Assembly (NCBI GenBank): GCA_033026295.1
Contig: CM065168.1
Location: 25,025,306-25,089,305, forward strand
Length of the DNA stretch: 64,000 bases
Direction of reading: 5' to 3'
From: Channa striata
Lineage: Eukaryota > Chordata > Actinopteri > Anabantiformes > Channidae
Shown here: positions 25,001 to 36,600 of the stretch, piece after piece
Position numbering within the stretch: the first letter of the stretch is position 1
Layout: every line of letters starts with the position of its first letter
Made by a program: the position numbers and the translations under genes
Notes under the pieces: model-generated
What the model saw: the letters and a program-made list of their open reading frames with translations, nothing else
The model's database searches: none
Told to the model about the DNA's origin: nothing

Positions 25001-25477
25001 TTGGCCGATCAGGTACTTGGAATCGGGGGAGAACGCCATACACACAAACTGGTGAACCAGCGTCTCTCCAGCGGTGAGAACTTTTCTCTTCCTCCCGTGT
25101 TCATGCTGCAGGTCAAACACCGTAACTGTGGCCTTCTCCGCGCACTCGGACACTGCCAGGAACCGCCTGTTGGCACTGAGGGACAAAGCCCGCATGGCCC
25201 GGCTCCTCTCTGAGCCTGCGGGGACGATTTACGGCGATATCAACGGCAACTGTCTGGCGTAAGCACGTCAAGTTGTTTTTTTTAAGAAGTTCACACGACG
25301 GCCCCCAAACCTTAACCTACCTGGAAGGAACCTCTGGCATCTTTGCACGGTGTTGTAGCACACACAGTTGTTTCCACTGGGGAAAACCACCGTGTGTTCG
25401 TCAACGAAACACACGTTGTTAGCTACACCTGCGCGCAGACCGAAGGTGAAATGAGCCTGAGCAACTAGTGCAGCCAT
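13070..25477 (-). CDS. cfap57: Cilia- and flagella-associated protein 57 (WDR65), one exon frameshifted
   Basis: Axonemal protein tied to inner dynein arms. There are 21 exons (high to low): 25477-25321, 25215-24902, 24823-24564, 23417-23249, 23174-23020, 22760-22621, 22408-22243, 22149-22036, 21950-21738, 20483-20310, 20165-20004, 16041-15886, 15658-15565, 15401-15211, 15120-14947, 14836-14678, 14555-14412, 14254-14138, 13754-13620, 13490-13347, 13234-13070; about 1167 residues (human about 1250). Residues 1-660 are WD repeats (NNVCFVDEH, AFSPDSKYL, ATCSLDHSIRIWNYET); the rest is coiled coil (NEYQLRLKDMNY-like block, LKGETGIM). Exon 5 (155 nt) is one base short, and the frame shifts near 23085-23095. 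Exon 6 ends at a GC donor. The start follows human MTAVVAQ; an upstream in-frame ATG exists. X-boxes lie upstream. AATAAA on this strand at 12916-12921. Confidence 0.93.
14053..14088. repeat. (AATC)n microsatellite in a CFAP57 intron
   Basis: Perfect tetranucleotide run of about eight units ending in one variant unit. Confidence 0.85.
16540..17365 (+). mobile_element. Degenerate L2-clade LINE, 5' and middle part
   Basis: Broken frames carry L2-type ORF2 blocks in order. First is a CSPDIEL-like stretch near 16690, then EETVPTRTVRCYKQWINPDI at 16825-16890 and RREL-rich basic linker sequence to 17060. A reverse-transcriptase remnant follows, with CESRPPGNCTGFVLFI and CHLEKSSDDS at 17225-17340. 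Several stops and frame changes show it is dead. It lies in the 4-kb CFAP57 intron 16042-20003, antisense to the gene. Confidence 0.65.
17366..17652 (+). mobile_element. Common fish repeat tail nested in the L2 copy
   Basis: It carries the motifs common in percomorph interspersed repeats: CACCCTGAGCCTGGTTCTGC, GGGAGTTTTTCCTCTCCACTG and GGCGCTATATAAATAAA, ending in (TTGAA)n. It splits the L2 copy, because the L2 reverse-transcriptase region stops before it and the L2 C-terminal region resumes after it. This is probably the 3' part of a later LINE or SINE insertion. Borders are approximate. Confidence 0.6.
17653..18175 (+). mobile_element. Degenerate L2-clade LINE, 3' part of ORF2
   Basis: The stretch LDWTDNTITLYRKKQSRFFL (from about 17680) followed by a GVVCWCSS-like motif is the typical C-terminal end of fish L2-type ORF2. 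Further worn sequence (ERLQSGTEGP-like, then a short C-rich tail) follows to about 18175. It probably continues the copy at 16540-17365. Confidence 0.6.
18176..18700 (+). mobile_element. Second degenerate L2-clade LINE fragment
   Basis: It repeats an earlier part of the same ORF2. A CSKDIDL-like stretch near 18335 is followed by WSGLNTISGHG and LANELKLFFNSFDSN at 18530-18655, which correspond to the linker before the reverse transcriptase. It lies downstream of the first copy in the same orientation, so it is a separate insertion or a rearranged piece. Confidence 0.55.
19124..19265. repeat. Diverged tandem duplication, unit of about 65-77 bp
   Basis: Units at about 19124-19200 and 19201-19265 share GACAGAACAGACTTTT, AATGTTAGACCAAA and TTTTTTATAAGAT in the same order, with small deletions in the second. 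AT-rich intron sequence of CFAP57; no coding signal. Confidence 0.65.
23615..24024. mobile_element. Tc1-like foldback (MITE-type) remnant
   Basis: The left arm (about 23640-23760) and right arm (about 23860-23985) are inverted copies of each other at roughly 80% identity. Both hold ACAACCACAAA, TATGTGATAGA and AACACAAA. The sequence matches the long terminal repeats of a widespread fish Tc1-like family, and the right end keeps GACAAAATGTGGAAAA. The central part has no transposase. It sits in the CFAP57 intron 23418-24563. Borders are approximate. Confidence 0.6.
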
Positions 25478-27637
25478 TTTCCGTGACAATGAAGTTTTCC
25501 CCTTTCTCAAGAGCCCAGAACTACCCTTTTAGCAATGTCAACCACCTTATGTAGCTACTCTTAAAATAGGTAAACGGGGACAAGCTATAACGCTAAGTAA
25601 AACAACCCGGGACAGGTACGCTGTTATGGTTAGAGTCTGGTCGCTAGGCAACTCTGGAAGTCCCGCGAGAACGTCGGGATTCATTTCACGTCTCCTCTCC
25701 TCCTCTCTCCTTCTTCGCTCCTGTTTTCCACCATAGTTTTCATTTACAACTTCGTGCCTTATTCTTTCATGTCAAAGAAAAGTATGTAGCCAGCTACTTT
25801 GTCAATGGCAAGCTTCATCCCGCGGGACTAGGAGAGTTGCCTAGCGACGCAGCTCAATCAATAAGGCAAGTAGCCTATAATATCTCAAGAACTAAAGATG
25901 CGAGTGTCATCAGATATTATGTAATTACTTTTCTATGTTATACACAATTTCAGAAAGACATTTTACTGCGTTACGTTTACTGTTTCATAGCCATACAAGG
26001 TAATATTTTACCCCAAAAAATGATCTTAGAACATATGTTATATACACGTATCTGACGAACAGGGATTTAATCTTCTCTAGGTTTTATTTAACTTGATAAT
26101 CTAAATATTATTTCACCAACAATATGTTTGTATCATTTTTCATTGTGATTTAGGTAAGATTTTAAATGTTCATTGCTTTCTGAAATATGAAATCTGAATC
26201 ATTCTTTCACCACGGACTATTTTGAATTGAAGTTTTTAATCTAGAGGCAACATTTGAATGCTTCTTTCAATAATTGATGAAAAATTTTATTTTTTGTCCT
26301 AAGATGGAGAAAATTCACTGATAAAACGTAAATTTTAAGACAAGTGCACCATAGTTGATACTTTGTATTCATTACTCATACATCGGTAAATTCTGCAATG
26401 AAACAAATAATAATACTACTACTACTAACACTACTAAACTCCCACACTACAACAGAAGACAAATATGCTTGAAGAACATGACAGAATCTGAGATATTGTT
26501 GCCTGCCTCATAGGTTTCTCCTGTGTTGTTATTCTTTTAACTTTTGAACTTTTGAATTTCAAGAGTGATGGTACCTTGGTGCGACATGCTGCCTGACGTT
26601 CTCGGTCCTCACGTCTTTTCTTATGCTAGCTGCATGGATGACGATCATTGTGGGAGTTTGACAGCTTCTTTTCACATACGTGAATAAACAAGAGACACAG
26701 ATCCAGATCGGTAACTCAAAGGCTTTAATGGCATGACATGAGTGAGTGGGTTTTTATCAAGGGCACCCATTTCAAGACAGCAATGAAAATGCAACTGATC
26801 CAACTCATATGAAAAAGTTTTGTCTGTCTGTTAAATGAGCATTTAAATGAAGCTAAATCTGCTTTATTATAATGAGAAGAAGGTACAGCATGAAACAGTA
26901 TAATTAGCTTAGACACTGCTTTCAATAATGTACTGTAACAGAATCATTAATAGGATCAGAGACTATACATCTGACAGAACCTGATTATGGCTTGCACAAA
27001 CAGATCATGAGGCTATACTGTGGATAATACACACACTGATGGTGCGATAATATTTAGTTACTGATACTGAATAAATGAATAAACCATTTCAATGTACCAT
27101 TAAAAAGCACAGAGGCCTCCCAATAAGGGTTGCAAAGTACACTAGTTGTATTCTCAAAGTGTGATTACAGACAGGCTCTTTTCCTGTACACTTTGCACGT
27201 GTGATGACACACTCTTGTGAGATGAGTGAAGCACACAAAGTTGAGATGCAGTTTCTTTTATGTTCTTTCTGATGATGAAAACTTCCAAGTGGACATTGAC
27301 CCACGTCACATGTGACTTCATTTCCCCAAAGTTTAGCTTATTTCAACTTTTTCACATTCACAATTGTGTTGAGGAAATAAGAGTGTTATGTGCAAAAAAG
27401 AATCTGTAAAACCACACATAAGCAAGAATTGTCTTTATATGTAATAAAGCCCTTCACTACAATAATCAACATTCTATACTAACATTCCTTTATAGATACT
27501 CGGGTCTAAGGCGTATATAAGCTACAATATATTACACTATGCACATCAATCAGCCTGTTGTTTAAACGCTGAAGCAGATTCTATGTCCTCTTGAAACGAT
27601 GCTGGAACATGTGTGGGCCAGAAGGAGGCAGTGTTGT
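25478..27637. other. CFAP57-EFCC1 intergenic region
   Basis: The first 400 bp holds the CFAP57 promoter with two X-boxes. The remainder is AT-rich with no open frame that looks real, a short (ACT)n run near 26412 and no element I recognise. The minus-strand AATAAA near 26862 could end EFCC1 transcripts. Confidence 0.6.
25640..25848. promoter_or_regulatory. Inverted pair of RFX X-box motifs upstream of CFAP57
   Basis: The 16-mer GTCGCTAGGCAACTCT at 25640-25655 recurs as its exact reverse complement at 25833-25848. The 13-bp core GTCGCTAGGCAAC fits the RFX X-box consensus (two imperfect half-sites). The near copy is 163 bp upstream of the CFAP57 start codon. RFX control of ciliary genes is established; use of these sites is inferred. 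Confidence 0.6.
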
Positions 27638-30600
27638 TTAGCAGGAGATGATGAGGCCATTGAGCGACTGCTGACTCTGGGTTCTCTCCAAAGGTCCACC
27701 AGTTGATAGAATCTCACAGGCAACCAGTTCATGATAAAGAGCATTGAGTACCTCCAGAATGTGGGCTTTCCCTGTGCAAAAACAGAACAGATGTGGGAAT
27801 CAAGTTACAGACAACCCAACTAAAACGTAATTTAATTCCTTTCCTGAGTAACTGTAAATTTTCATTATCGTGTTTCACAAGACTTTGGAGAGATTTCATT
27901 AGGCATGTGAGCTCTACTAACCATGTTGTGGGTCATTGCAAGACTCCAAAGTGCTGAGCAATATTTTCCCAAGAGACCTCCGTGAGACGTTCTGAAACAT
28001 GAGATTAACAATTAACTTAGTCACTTAAGCAAGTCTTGTAACCTCAAACCCTCTCACACGTGCCCAGCAAGTGAAATTTATTTGCTCTCATTCAATCCCA
28101 CAATGTTGATTGAATGAATACAGAATGATACAAAAACCCAAATTCAAGTAAATCATGTTAAAATCTTATTGATCCAACAGGTCCAAATAATGTCCATATT
28201 TGTCTTAGAACAGTGCTATCTGTGCTATCAGTGAATCTTTTCAATTTGTGTCCTCTCTCATATCTAACCACAATCAGTCCCGTGTAGTGTAGGTGGTTTT
28301 TGCTCAACTAGCCACCAAAGCTGCAAAATAGTTAATTGTCAGAGTTTGTGAATAATTTTAGTTCATAGGATGGTCCAACTGCTACTTACAGTATGTGTAC
28401 ATTGAAAACACACTACATATCAGCACAAAGCCACAGCCACTACAAGCTTCAGTTAAATTATGCTACTAGAAGTAACTGCTTAAGATTAGACAGTGGAGCT
28501 ACAGCTACAAACCAGATCTCTGAGCTGCTGGAGGAGATGTAGAATGTCCACAAGTTTCTCCTCCAACAGGGACAGACGAACCCTCTCTGTCTCTAACATC
28601 TGCAGCTCCATCTGAAGTAGCTCAGTCTCCTCTGCTTTCTGCTGCAACTCCTGGACCAGAGAATCCTTGATCTGAAGACACAAGACACAAGTCAGTCAAA
28701 CCAAAGAATAGCAACCTCCTGCTTGAGAGGTTTCCTACATATGTTCATCTGACACAGCAGCTTGTTCTGTAAATCCCCACAAACAAACAAATAACATAAC
28801 TTAAAAAAATGTCTTGAATAGCGGGGTGCTAGAGCGATGTAAAGATAATTTAATGTAACTGAAAATGAGAAAGATGGTTAAAGAAAGGCAATGCATGTCA
28901 AAGACTGAGTTCATCTTGGATTAGTGGTGAAGTGTCTATTAATACATACATCATATAGTATTTTATTTCTGTGTTTTACAGCTCTACATCATTGAGCCAC
29001 ACCGTTGCTATGGGTGACACATTTCCTTATAACCATGGTTGCTGGTCAGTGTATATGTTTAGGAGTGTGTTGAAATATTGTGGTTAGAACCACTAATTAG
29101 AAAGGCTTTCATATACTGGGCTTAATATAATTAAATCTGGTTTATGTCATTTTAACTAACTGTGCGCTTTGTTTACTTAGCAATACTTTCCAATCTTATA
29201 TCTGGCTCTCAGCCCCAGTAACCTTTGTCGCTAAAGCAAACAACTCAAAAATATATAATTTCTTTCTTATAAAAGTCAAACAGCTGGAAACTACAGTAAT
29301 TGTTAGAAACAGCCCTTTTCTCCAGGACTACTTTCACCCACAATTTAATTTACATGTTGTGCCCTATCTGTAGGATTGAATTAAACTATAATGTGTGTAT
29401 GTTTTCACGGTAAGAAACAGTAATGTGTCACCCAGAGCAACACTGAGGCCTACTGATGTGTTAGGGTTTTATTCTCTGACAATATCTCCGATATATCCCG
29501 CTTCCGAGAATCAAGTTATTGTTGGTTTTGGAAGAGGGATTTATTTAAAGTAAGAAAAATATAAAATACCACCAACGTTATCCTTTAAGACCAAAAGCAG
29601 AATAAACAACTTGTCGGATACAGTCTTGAGCCAAACTAAATTTGATAAGCTTGTAGAAGCAGCTGGATATGCCACTCTTTGAAATGTAGGCCTGCAAAAC
29701 TTCTTAATACAATTAAAAAAAATATCCAGTTTAAATGGATGTCAAATGTTGGGGTTATATTGTGTGTTTCAGCCCACATGTTATAGGTTTGACTGCCAAA
29801 ATGTTGGAAATCCATTCAGTGCACCTTTGCGTCATACTATTTTGAAGGACATAGGTCCTACCCCACACTTCCTGTGCATAAACAAAGCCTCACAGTCAAG
29901 ACTTTGTTTAGCTTGAAATTTTCCTCTCTGGGTGCTCAGATGTTCTGGGAACACATTACGTCACAGTCCCCCCTCTGCCTGCCTTCCTGTGTTGTGACAA
30001 TACTACTCGACTGAAACAAGAGAGCTTTAATTTATGATTTAAGTGCCATGTGGGACAAAGGGGGAGTGTTTCTGTGGTCAGCTCCAGTGAGAAACAGCTG
30101 CAAACACTACCCCCCAAACACACCCACACAAACACACAGACACTCTTGGGAAACTGTGTAGCCGTTGCTGGTGGTTTGGTTGGGTGGAAGCTGCAGGATC
30201 AGGCCACTAGCTACAGTTTTGCCTTTGAAGCCCTGCACTTTCATAACAAACTTCACCAGTTCTTTCTACTTTAATTTACCACCATGCACAAAACCCCAAA
30301 ACTGCTTATGATGTAAAGCAATGGAACCAGCAGAGCAAGTCAGAGGATGCTGCAGCGGCCCACCCTGGTGCGACAGAAGACGGTGATGGTTTGTACCTGG
30401 TCCATGTCCATCTCTGCTTGGCTCTCCTTCAGCTCTAGCTGCTTATGCAACCTGGTTACCCTCTCCAGGAGCTCCACCACAGCGCTGCAGCTCTCCTCGC
30501 TCCTCGAACTTCCAAAATTAGATATCAGCTTCTTGAATGCTTTGTCATCACACCTAGTCAGGCCACAAGAAGACAGAAAGTCAGGTTCAGATCTGGAGTA

Positions 30601-33600
30601 GGTGAATTTGACAGCTACTTGGTTATTTTTCTTTGTACAAATCACCAAGAAAGAATATATTGGCAGCTGGTTATGTGTATTTAGATGTCATTCATATCAT
30701 GAAATTCATAGCAATAATACAAATGGATCTGGTATAAATAAAACTTCTCTTTTCTGGTTGTGAATCCTCCATAATTGTTGGCAGGTTCCAAAATATCCCA
30801 AGCAAATCTTTTAATAACACCTGATTCTGCTTTAATTATTGTTTTTATATAAGACAGCCAGTGAACATGTATAACATGTGGTGTTTGCTTGGAGTGACAA
30901 ATATACAGAACTGTTACCCGAGGCTGCAGCACTACACACAATTTAGCCTCATTTACCAAATTTCATTTGCACATCTAGTAATGGGTTTATTTTTAGTAGC
31001 TTTGTTTCCATAGAAAGTTTCATAATAGAAGCAACTATTCTGTGTCTTGCTTTTTATATCCTCACAGCAGCAATAAGCAAACAGACAAACAAAGGCAAAT
31101 TGGTGAAAAAGGTTAAACATCTATGAGCTAATTATTTATGAGTTGATGGAGAGGAAACAGAGTGTGTCATTATGTATTATTAGTGTATTATTTTGGACTA
31201 AAAGATTTGCCAAAATAAAACTAAATTGTTTTGGGTAGATGTGTTTCTGCCTCCAAGATGATAAAATGACTAAGGTAGTTTGGAAAATTGTTACTCATTT
31301 TAGCATTTTAAATTAGGAAAACGTGAAAGATGTAATGATAAAATTGCACTCCATTGTTCTAGCTATTGTACCCTGTGGACAGGAAACTGGGACGCATAGG
31401 TTACGTCCTAATTCACCCCTTACTCACTAAATATTACACAATATAGTGTGTATCATTTTGTTATTGAGTTATTTTCCACTTTACTCTTAACGTTGGCACA
31501 ATGACAGGGAAAGGTAGAGAGCTAGCAGACATGATGGAGAGAAGGAAGGTAGATGTACTGTGTGTGCAAGAGACGAGGTGGAAAGGCAGCAAAGCACGTA
31601 GTATTGGAGGAGGATACAAACTGTTCTACCATGGTGTGGATAGGAAGAGAAACGGAGTAGGAGTGATCCTGAAGGGGGAGTTTGTGAACAATGTTCTAGA
31701 GGTGAAAAGAGTCTCAGACAGGGTGATGAGCCTAAAGCTAGAAATCGAAGGTGTGATGGTGAACATAGTCAGTGGGTATGCTCCACAAGTTGGCTGTGAG
31801 TTAGAAGAGAAAGAGAGATTCTGGAGTGAGTTTGATGAGGTTGTAGAGAGTATCCCCAGAGAAGAGAGAGTAGTTGTTGGAGCAGACTTCAATGGGCATG
31901 TTGGTGAGGGGAACAGAGGTGATGAGGAGGTGATGGGCAGGTTTGGTGTAAAGGACAGGAATCCAGAAGGACAGATGGTAGTGGACTTTGCTAAGAGGAT
32001 GGAAATGGCTGTAGTTAACACTTACTTCCAGAAGAGAGAGGAACATAGAGTGACATACAAGAGTGGAGGTAGGAGTACACAGGTGGACTACATTCTATGT
32101 AGACGAGGTCATTTGAGAGAGGTTAGTGATTGTAAAGTGGTGGTAGGAGAGAGTGTAGGCAGACAGCACCGCATGGTGGTGTGTAAGATGACTCTGGTGG
32201 TCAGGAAGAAGAAGAGAGGAAAGTCAGAAAAGAAGACCAAGTGGTGGAAGCTAAAGAATGAAGAAACTTGTAAGGAATTCAGGCAGAAGTTGAGACAGCC
32301 TTTGGGTGGTCAGGAAGAGCTTCCAGATAACTGGGAAACTACAGCAGAGGTAATTAGGGAAACAGGTAGGAAGGTGCTTGGAGTGTCATCTGGCAAGAGG
32401 AAAGATGATAAAGACACTTGGTGGTGGAATGAGGAATTACAGGACTGCATCCAGAGGAAGAGGTTAGCTAAAAGGAAGTGGGATGTAGAAAGGACTGAGG
32501 AAAGTAGACAGGAGTACAAGGAAGTGCAGCGCAGAGTGAAGAGGGAGGTGGCAAAGGCCAAACAGAAAGCTTACGATGAGCTGTATGACAGGTTAGACAT
32601 GAAGGAAGGAGAGAAGGACTTGTACAGGATAGCCAGACAGAGAGATAGAGATGGGAAAGATGTGCAACAGATAAGGGTGATTAAAGACAGAGATGGAAAG
32701 GTGCTAACAAGCCAGGAGAGTGTGCAGAGAAGATGGAAGGAGTATTTTGAGGAGCTGATGAATGTGGAAAATGACAGGGAAAGAAGGGAGGAAGATGTGG
32801 ATGTTGTGGAGCATGAAATAGGAGAGATTAGAAAGGATGAAGAGCGGAAAGGCTGTTGGTCCTGATGACATACCTGTGGAGGTGTGGAAGTGTCTAGGAG
32901 AGACAGCAGTGAAGTTTCTGACAGGTCTGTTTAACAGGATTTTAGAGAGTGAGAAGATGCCTGAGGAATGGAGGAGAAGCGTTCTGGTGCCGATCTTTAA
33001 GAACAAGGGTGACACGCAGAACTGTAGAAACTACAGAGGGATAAAGCTGATGAGCCACACAATGAAGCTGTGGGAAAGAGTAGTGGAGGCCAGGCTTAGG
33101 AAGGAGGTGGAGATTTGTGAGCAGCAGTATGGTTTCATGCCCCGTAAGAGCACCACTGATGCCATTTTCGCTTTGAGGTTGTTGATGGAAAACTACAGAG
33201 ATGGTCAGAAGGAGCTGCATTGTGTCTTTGTGGATTTAGAGAAGGCGTATGACAGGGTGCTGAGGGAGGAGCTGTGGTACTGTATGAGGATGTCGGGAGT
33301 GACAGAGAAGTACGTCAGAGTAGTTCAGGACATGTATGAGAGAAGCATGACGGTGGTGAGATGTGCCGTAGGTCAGACAGAGGAATTCAAGGTGGAGGTG
33401 GGACTACACCAAGGATCTGCTTTGAGTCCCTTCTTGTTTGCTATGCTGATGGACAGGTTGACAGATGAGGTCAGACAGGAATCTCCCTGGACAATGATGT
33501 TTGCAGATGACATTGTGATTTGCAGTGAGAGTAGAGAGCAGGTGGAGGAACAGCTGGAGAGGTGGAGGTTTGCTCTGGAAAGAAGAGGTATGAAAGTCAG

Positions 33601-36600
33601 TCGTAGTAAGACAGAATACATGTGTGTAAACGAGAGGGATCCAGGTAGAAGTGTGAGGTTACAGGGGGCTGAGGTGAAGAAGGTGCAGGAGTTTAAGTAC
33701 TTGGGGTCAACAGTTCAGTCTGATGGGGAGTGTGGAAAAGAGGTGAAGAGGCGATTGCAGGCAGGTTGGAATGGGTGGAGGAAAGTGTCAGGAGTGTTGT
33801 GTGACAGAAGAGTGTCAGTAAGACTCAAAGGAAAGGTGTACAGGACAGTGGTGAGACCAGCTCTGCTCTATGGGTTAGAGACAGTAGCAGTGAGAAAGAG
33901 ACAAGAGGCAGAGATGGAAGCAGCAGAGATGAAGATGTTGAGGTTCTCCTTAGGAGTCACAAGGTTGGACAGAATTAGGAACGAGTTCATCAGAGGGACA
34001 GCGCACGTTGCATGTGTTAGCAACAAAGTCAGAGAGGCCAGATTGAGATGGTTTGGACATGTGCAGAGGAGGGATAGTGATTATATTGGTAGAAGGATGT
34101 TGGAGATGGAGCTGCCAGGCAAGAGGGCGAGAGGACGACCAAGGAGGAGATATATGGATGTCCTAACAGAGGACATGAGGTTAGTTGGTGTCAGAGAGGA
34201 AGATGCCCAGGATAGAGTAAAGTGGAAAAGGATGATTCGCTGTGGCGACCCCTAATGGGAAAAGCCGAAAGAGTAGTAGTAGTAGTAGTGTGTATCATTT
34301 TGTAGCAGGGTCCAAATGTTGACTTTATAAATCTGTCCTCTATATAATGCTCTCAAGATTTCTGCAATGGATCAAAAAAATAGTGGCATGTTCACTACTT
34401 ACTACTGACAATCCCACAGTGCTCCATGTTTTAGAAATCAGTCTACTGAGTGGACTATTTAGTGCATATTATATAGGGAGCAGCAGCTAAGTGATTTCAG
34501 ACCAACCACAAAGCAGTGTCACTTGCTTTCTACATGCTACGAGTGGCAGTAGTTATACACTGCTGATGTGCTCTACCTTTCCCCACAGCAGGACAGCCTG
34601 GTCAGGATCCTCTTCACCTCATCGACCTGCCACTGTTGTTTTCCATTCCACTTGTCCTCTTCCTCGTCAGATGCAGCCTGTCCCTCCACCGAACGAAAGA
34701 GCTGTTCCTCCACTAGACACCACAAATGTAACAATATTATCAAGGCTCCAAAATATTAGTCAAATAACCATTGTTATTAGAATGAAAAGTGGCCTTGTGT
34801 GCTCTCTCCCCATACAGCCAGCTGTAGAAGCCAGCAGTAGGCCACAGTGATTATACTGAGAGATAATTTGTGAATTTGGAAAATGACTTCATTGCCAAGG
34901 TGTCTGTTTATCTTTTCCTGCATTTAAGTATCTAAATATAATCATACGTTCTCTATAGTTCTTTCTATGTTGTAAAGAATCATAAGCCCTAAGACATCTT
35001 ACTTTTGTCGGGGGTCGTCACAGCACGCCCTGTTGGGGAACAGCGGTCGTGTTGGGAATCTGAGCAGCATCCCTGTGCAGGCCTGCTGCCAACACTCAAC
35101 TGCTGCTCAGCCCTGGTGCTGCTTGGGAGTTGTAGTTTTGACACCTCGGACCTGAAGAAGGAGCACAGCGGGTTCAATGTACTGCGGCAGTATGACTGCA
35201 TTTTCTCATGCATGAACTCATCAGCACTGCTGCGAACCACTGCACATAAACTGACACTGACCAAGATGCTAAAATTGTTTTCAAATTTGCACAGATGAGA
35301 AAAGCTCAGTCCAGACCAATTTCTAACATCAAACAGAACATATCAAGTAACATGAGGCCATATGTATTAAGCCACATCTACAACTGCCATGATAATTTTA
35401 TAGAGGCCTGTGATGTTGTATGCCAAATCTGGGTGGGGTAATTGAAGCCAGACATTGTAGCTTTAAGGCATTTTACAGTAAAGTGGGTCAGTGGTAGACT
35501 AGAGCTAACAGTGTGCAGGAGTATTCTTGCAAGATGTGAGGTAAATGCTCACTACATGAGACAGAACTAGATCTAGCACATTAGTACAGCACACAAACAG
35601 TTTCTAACACACTTTATTATATATAATTTTAAAAGATATTTAACATTTATATATTAAATGGTTTGTTTGTCACATGCAACCATTTGTACCTAAAAAAAAA
35701 AAAGACAGACTGCAGTTTGCGTGAATCAGTCGTTCTGTAATGGTTTAAATTTTCTAGGTTTCTCCTGTTTTCTGCTCTTTTGTGCTGGGGGAAACCCGAT
35801 AGGGGGCCTTTGTAAGTGTTTCCAGATGATGATGTCTCGCTGAAGAAAAAAAGAGAAAATCACCGAAAGGTTTTCAACTGCCTGCCTCTATGAAAAGAGA
35901 AAAAACGTCACAGAGCACTCATGCTTATATCCTTTTGGCACGAAGCACACTATGCTGTAACAGAACATTATACAGAGCATCTGTGCACTACTTTGAGATT
36001 CTTTGAGCAAAACTGGGGAGAACGACTGACTTCACCGAAGGTCAGCAATAGCAGCATGATTTCAGGCAATCAATCACAGAGTCATGTTTAAGTTAGTAGG
36101 GGCCATAGTGGAGGAAAGACCACGAGTTAGCTCATGAGGGCCAGCAGCTGCCTTTGGACCAACATGGAGGTGGTATATGGATGTGAACACACACAAAACT
36201 TAGCTGGTTGCTGTGGAAACGTTCAGATTCTGGAATGAAGTGGTGGAGGGCCTTTTCAAATGCAGGCTTTGGTGTGACTAATTGCACTTTAATTGACAGT
36301 GTTTGGAGGGAGGCCGCAGCCTTGTAGCAAGGCCACAGCTTCTGAATCAGGCCTTTGACATGAATAGAAGGCTAAAAGTGGCTTTGTGTCTTGAAAATAA
36401 AACACAATAAATCTTAAAACTTTTGGGGATGGCAAAATCTCCTGACTGCCACATGAAAACAAGATCTAATTTGTTTCTGAGTGTGGCTGGGATTTGTACT
36501 GTCTAAGGTTCCTTTGTGGGTTTCCGATCCCATGGTTTGACAGCGATAGGATACACTTTGGGGCGCGGGGTGGTGTTGGTGCTGAGCATGGGAATTCCAA

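Larger units (their letters stand above)
31444..34303 (+). mobile_element. 5'-truncated RTE-clade LINE with target-site duplication
   Basis: The body runs from about 31489 to 34285 and encodes an apurinic endonuclease domain and a reverse transcriptase. The 3' end carries the RTE hallmark CGCTGTGGCGACCCCTAATG followed by a short (AGT)n tail. An 18-bp direct repeat flanks it at 31444-31461 and 34286-34303, a target-site duplication; its first three bases may belong to the tail. It lies in EFCC1 intron 4, antisense to the gene. The long open frames and intact duplication point to a fairly recent insertion, but the frames are broken at about 32845. In fish such elements are named Expander or RTE-like. 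Confidence 0.9.

Noticed and set aside
27562..27744. 60-codon minus-strand frame over the last EFCC1 exon
   Set aside because: Wrong frame; the EFCC1 phase gives the ending NGLIISC in another frame.
29003..29017. X-box-like GTTGCTATGGGTGAC in an EFCC1 intron
   Set aside because: Weak second half-site and no promoter nearby.
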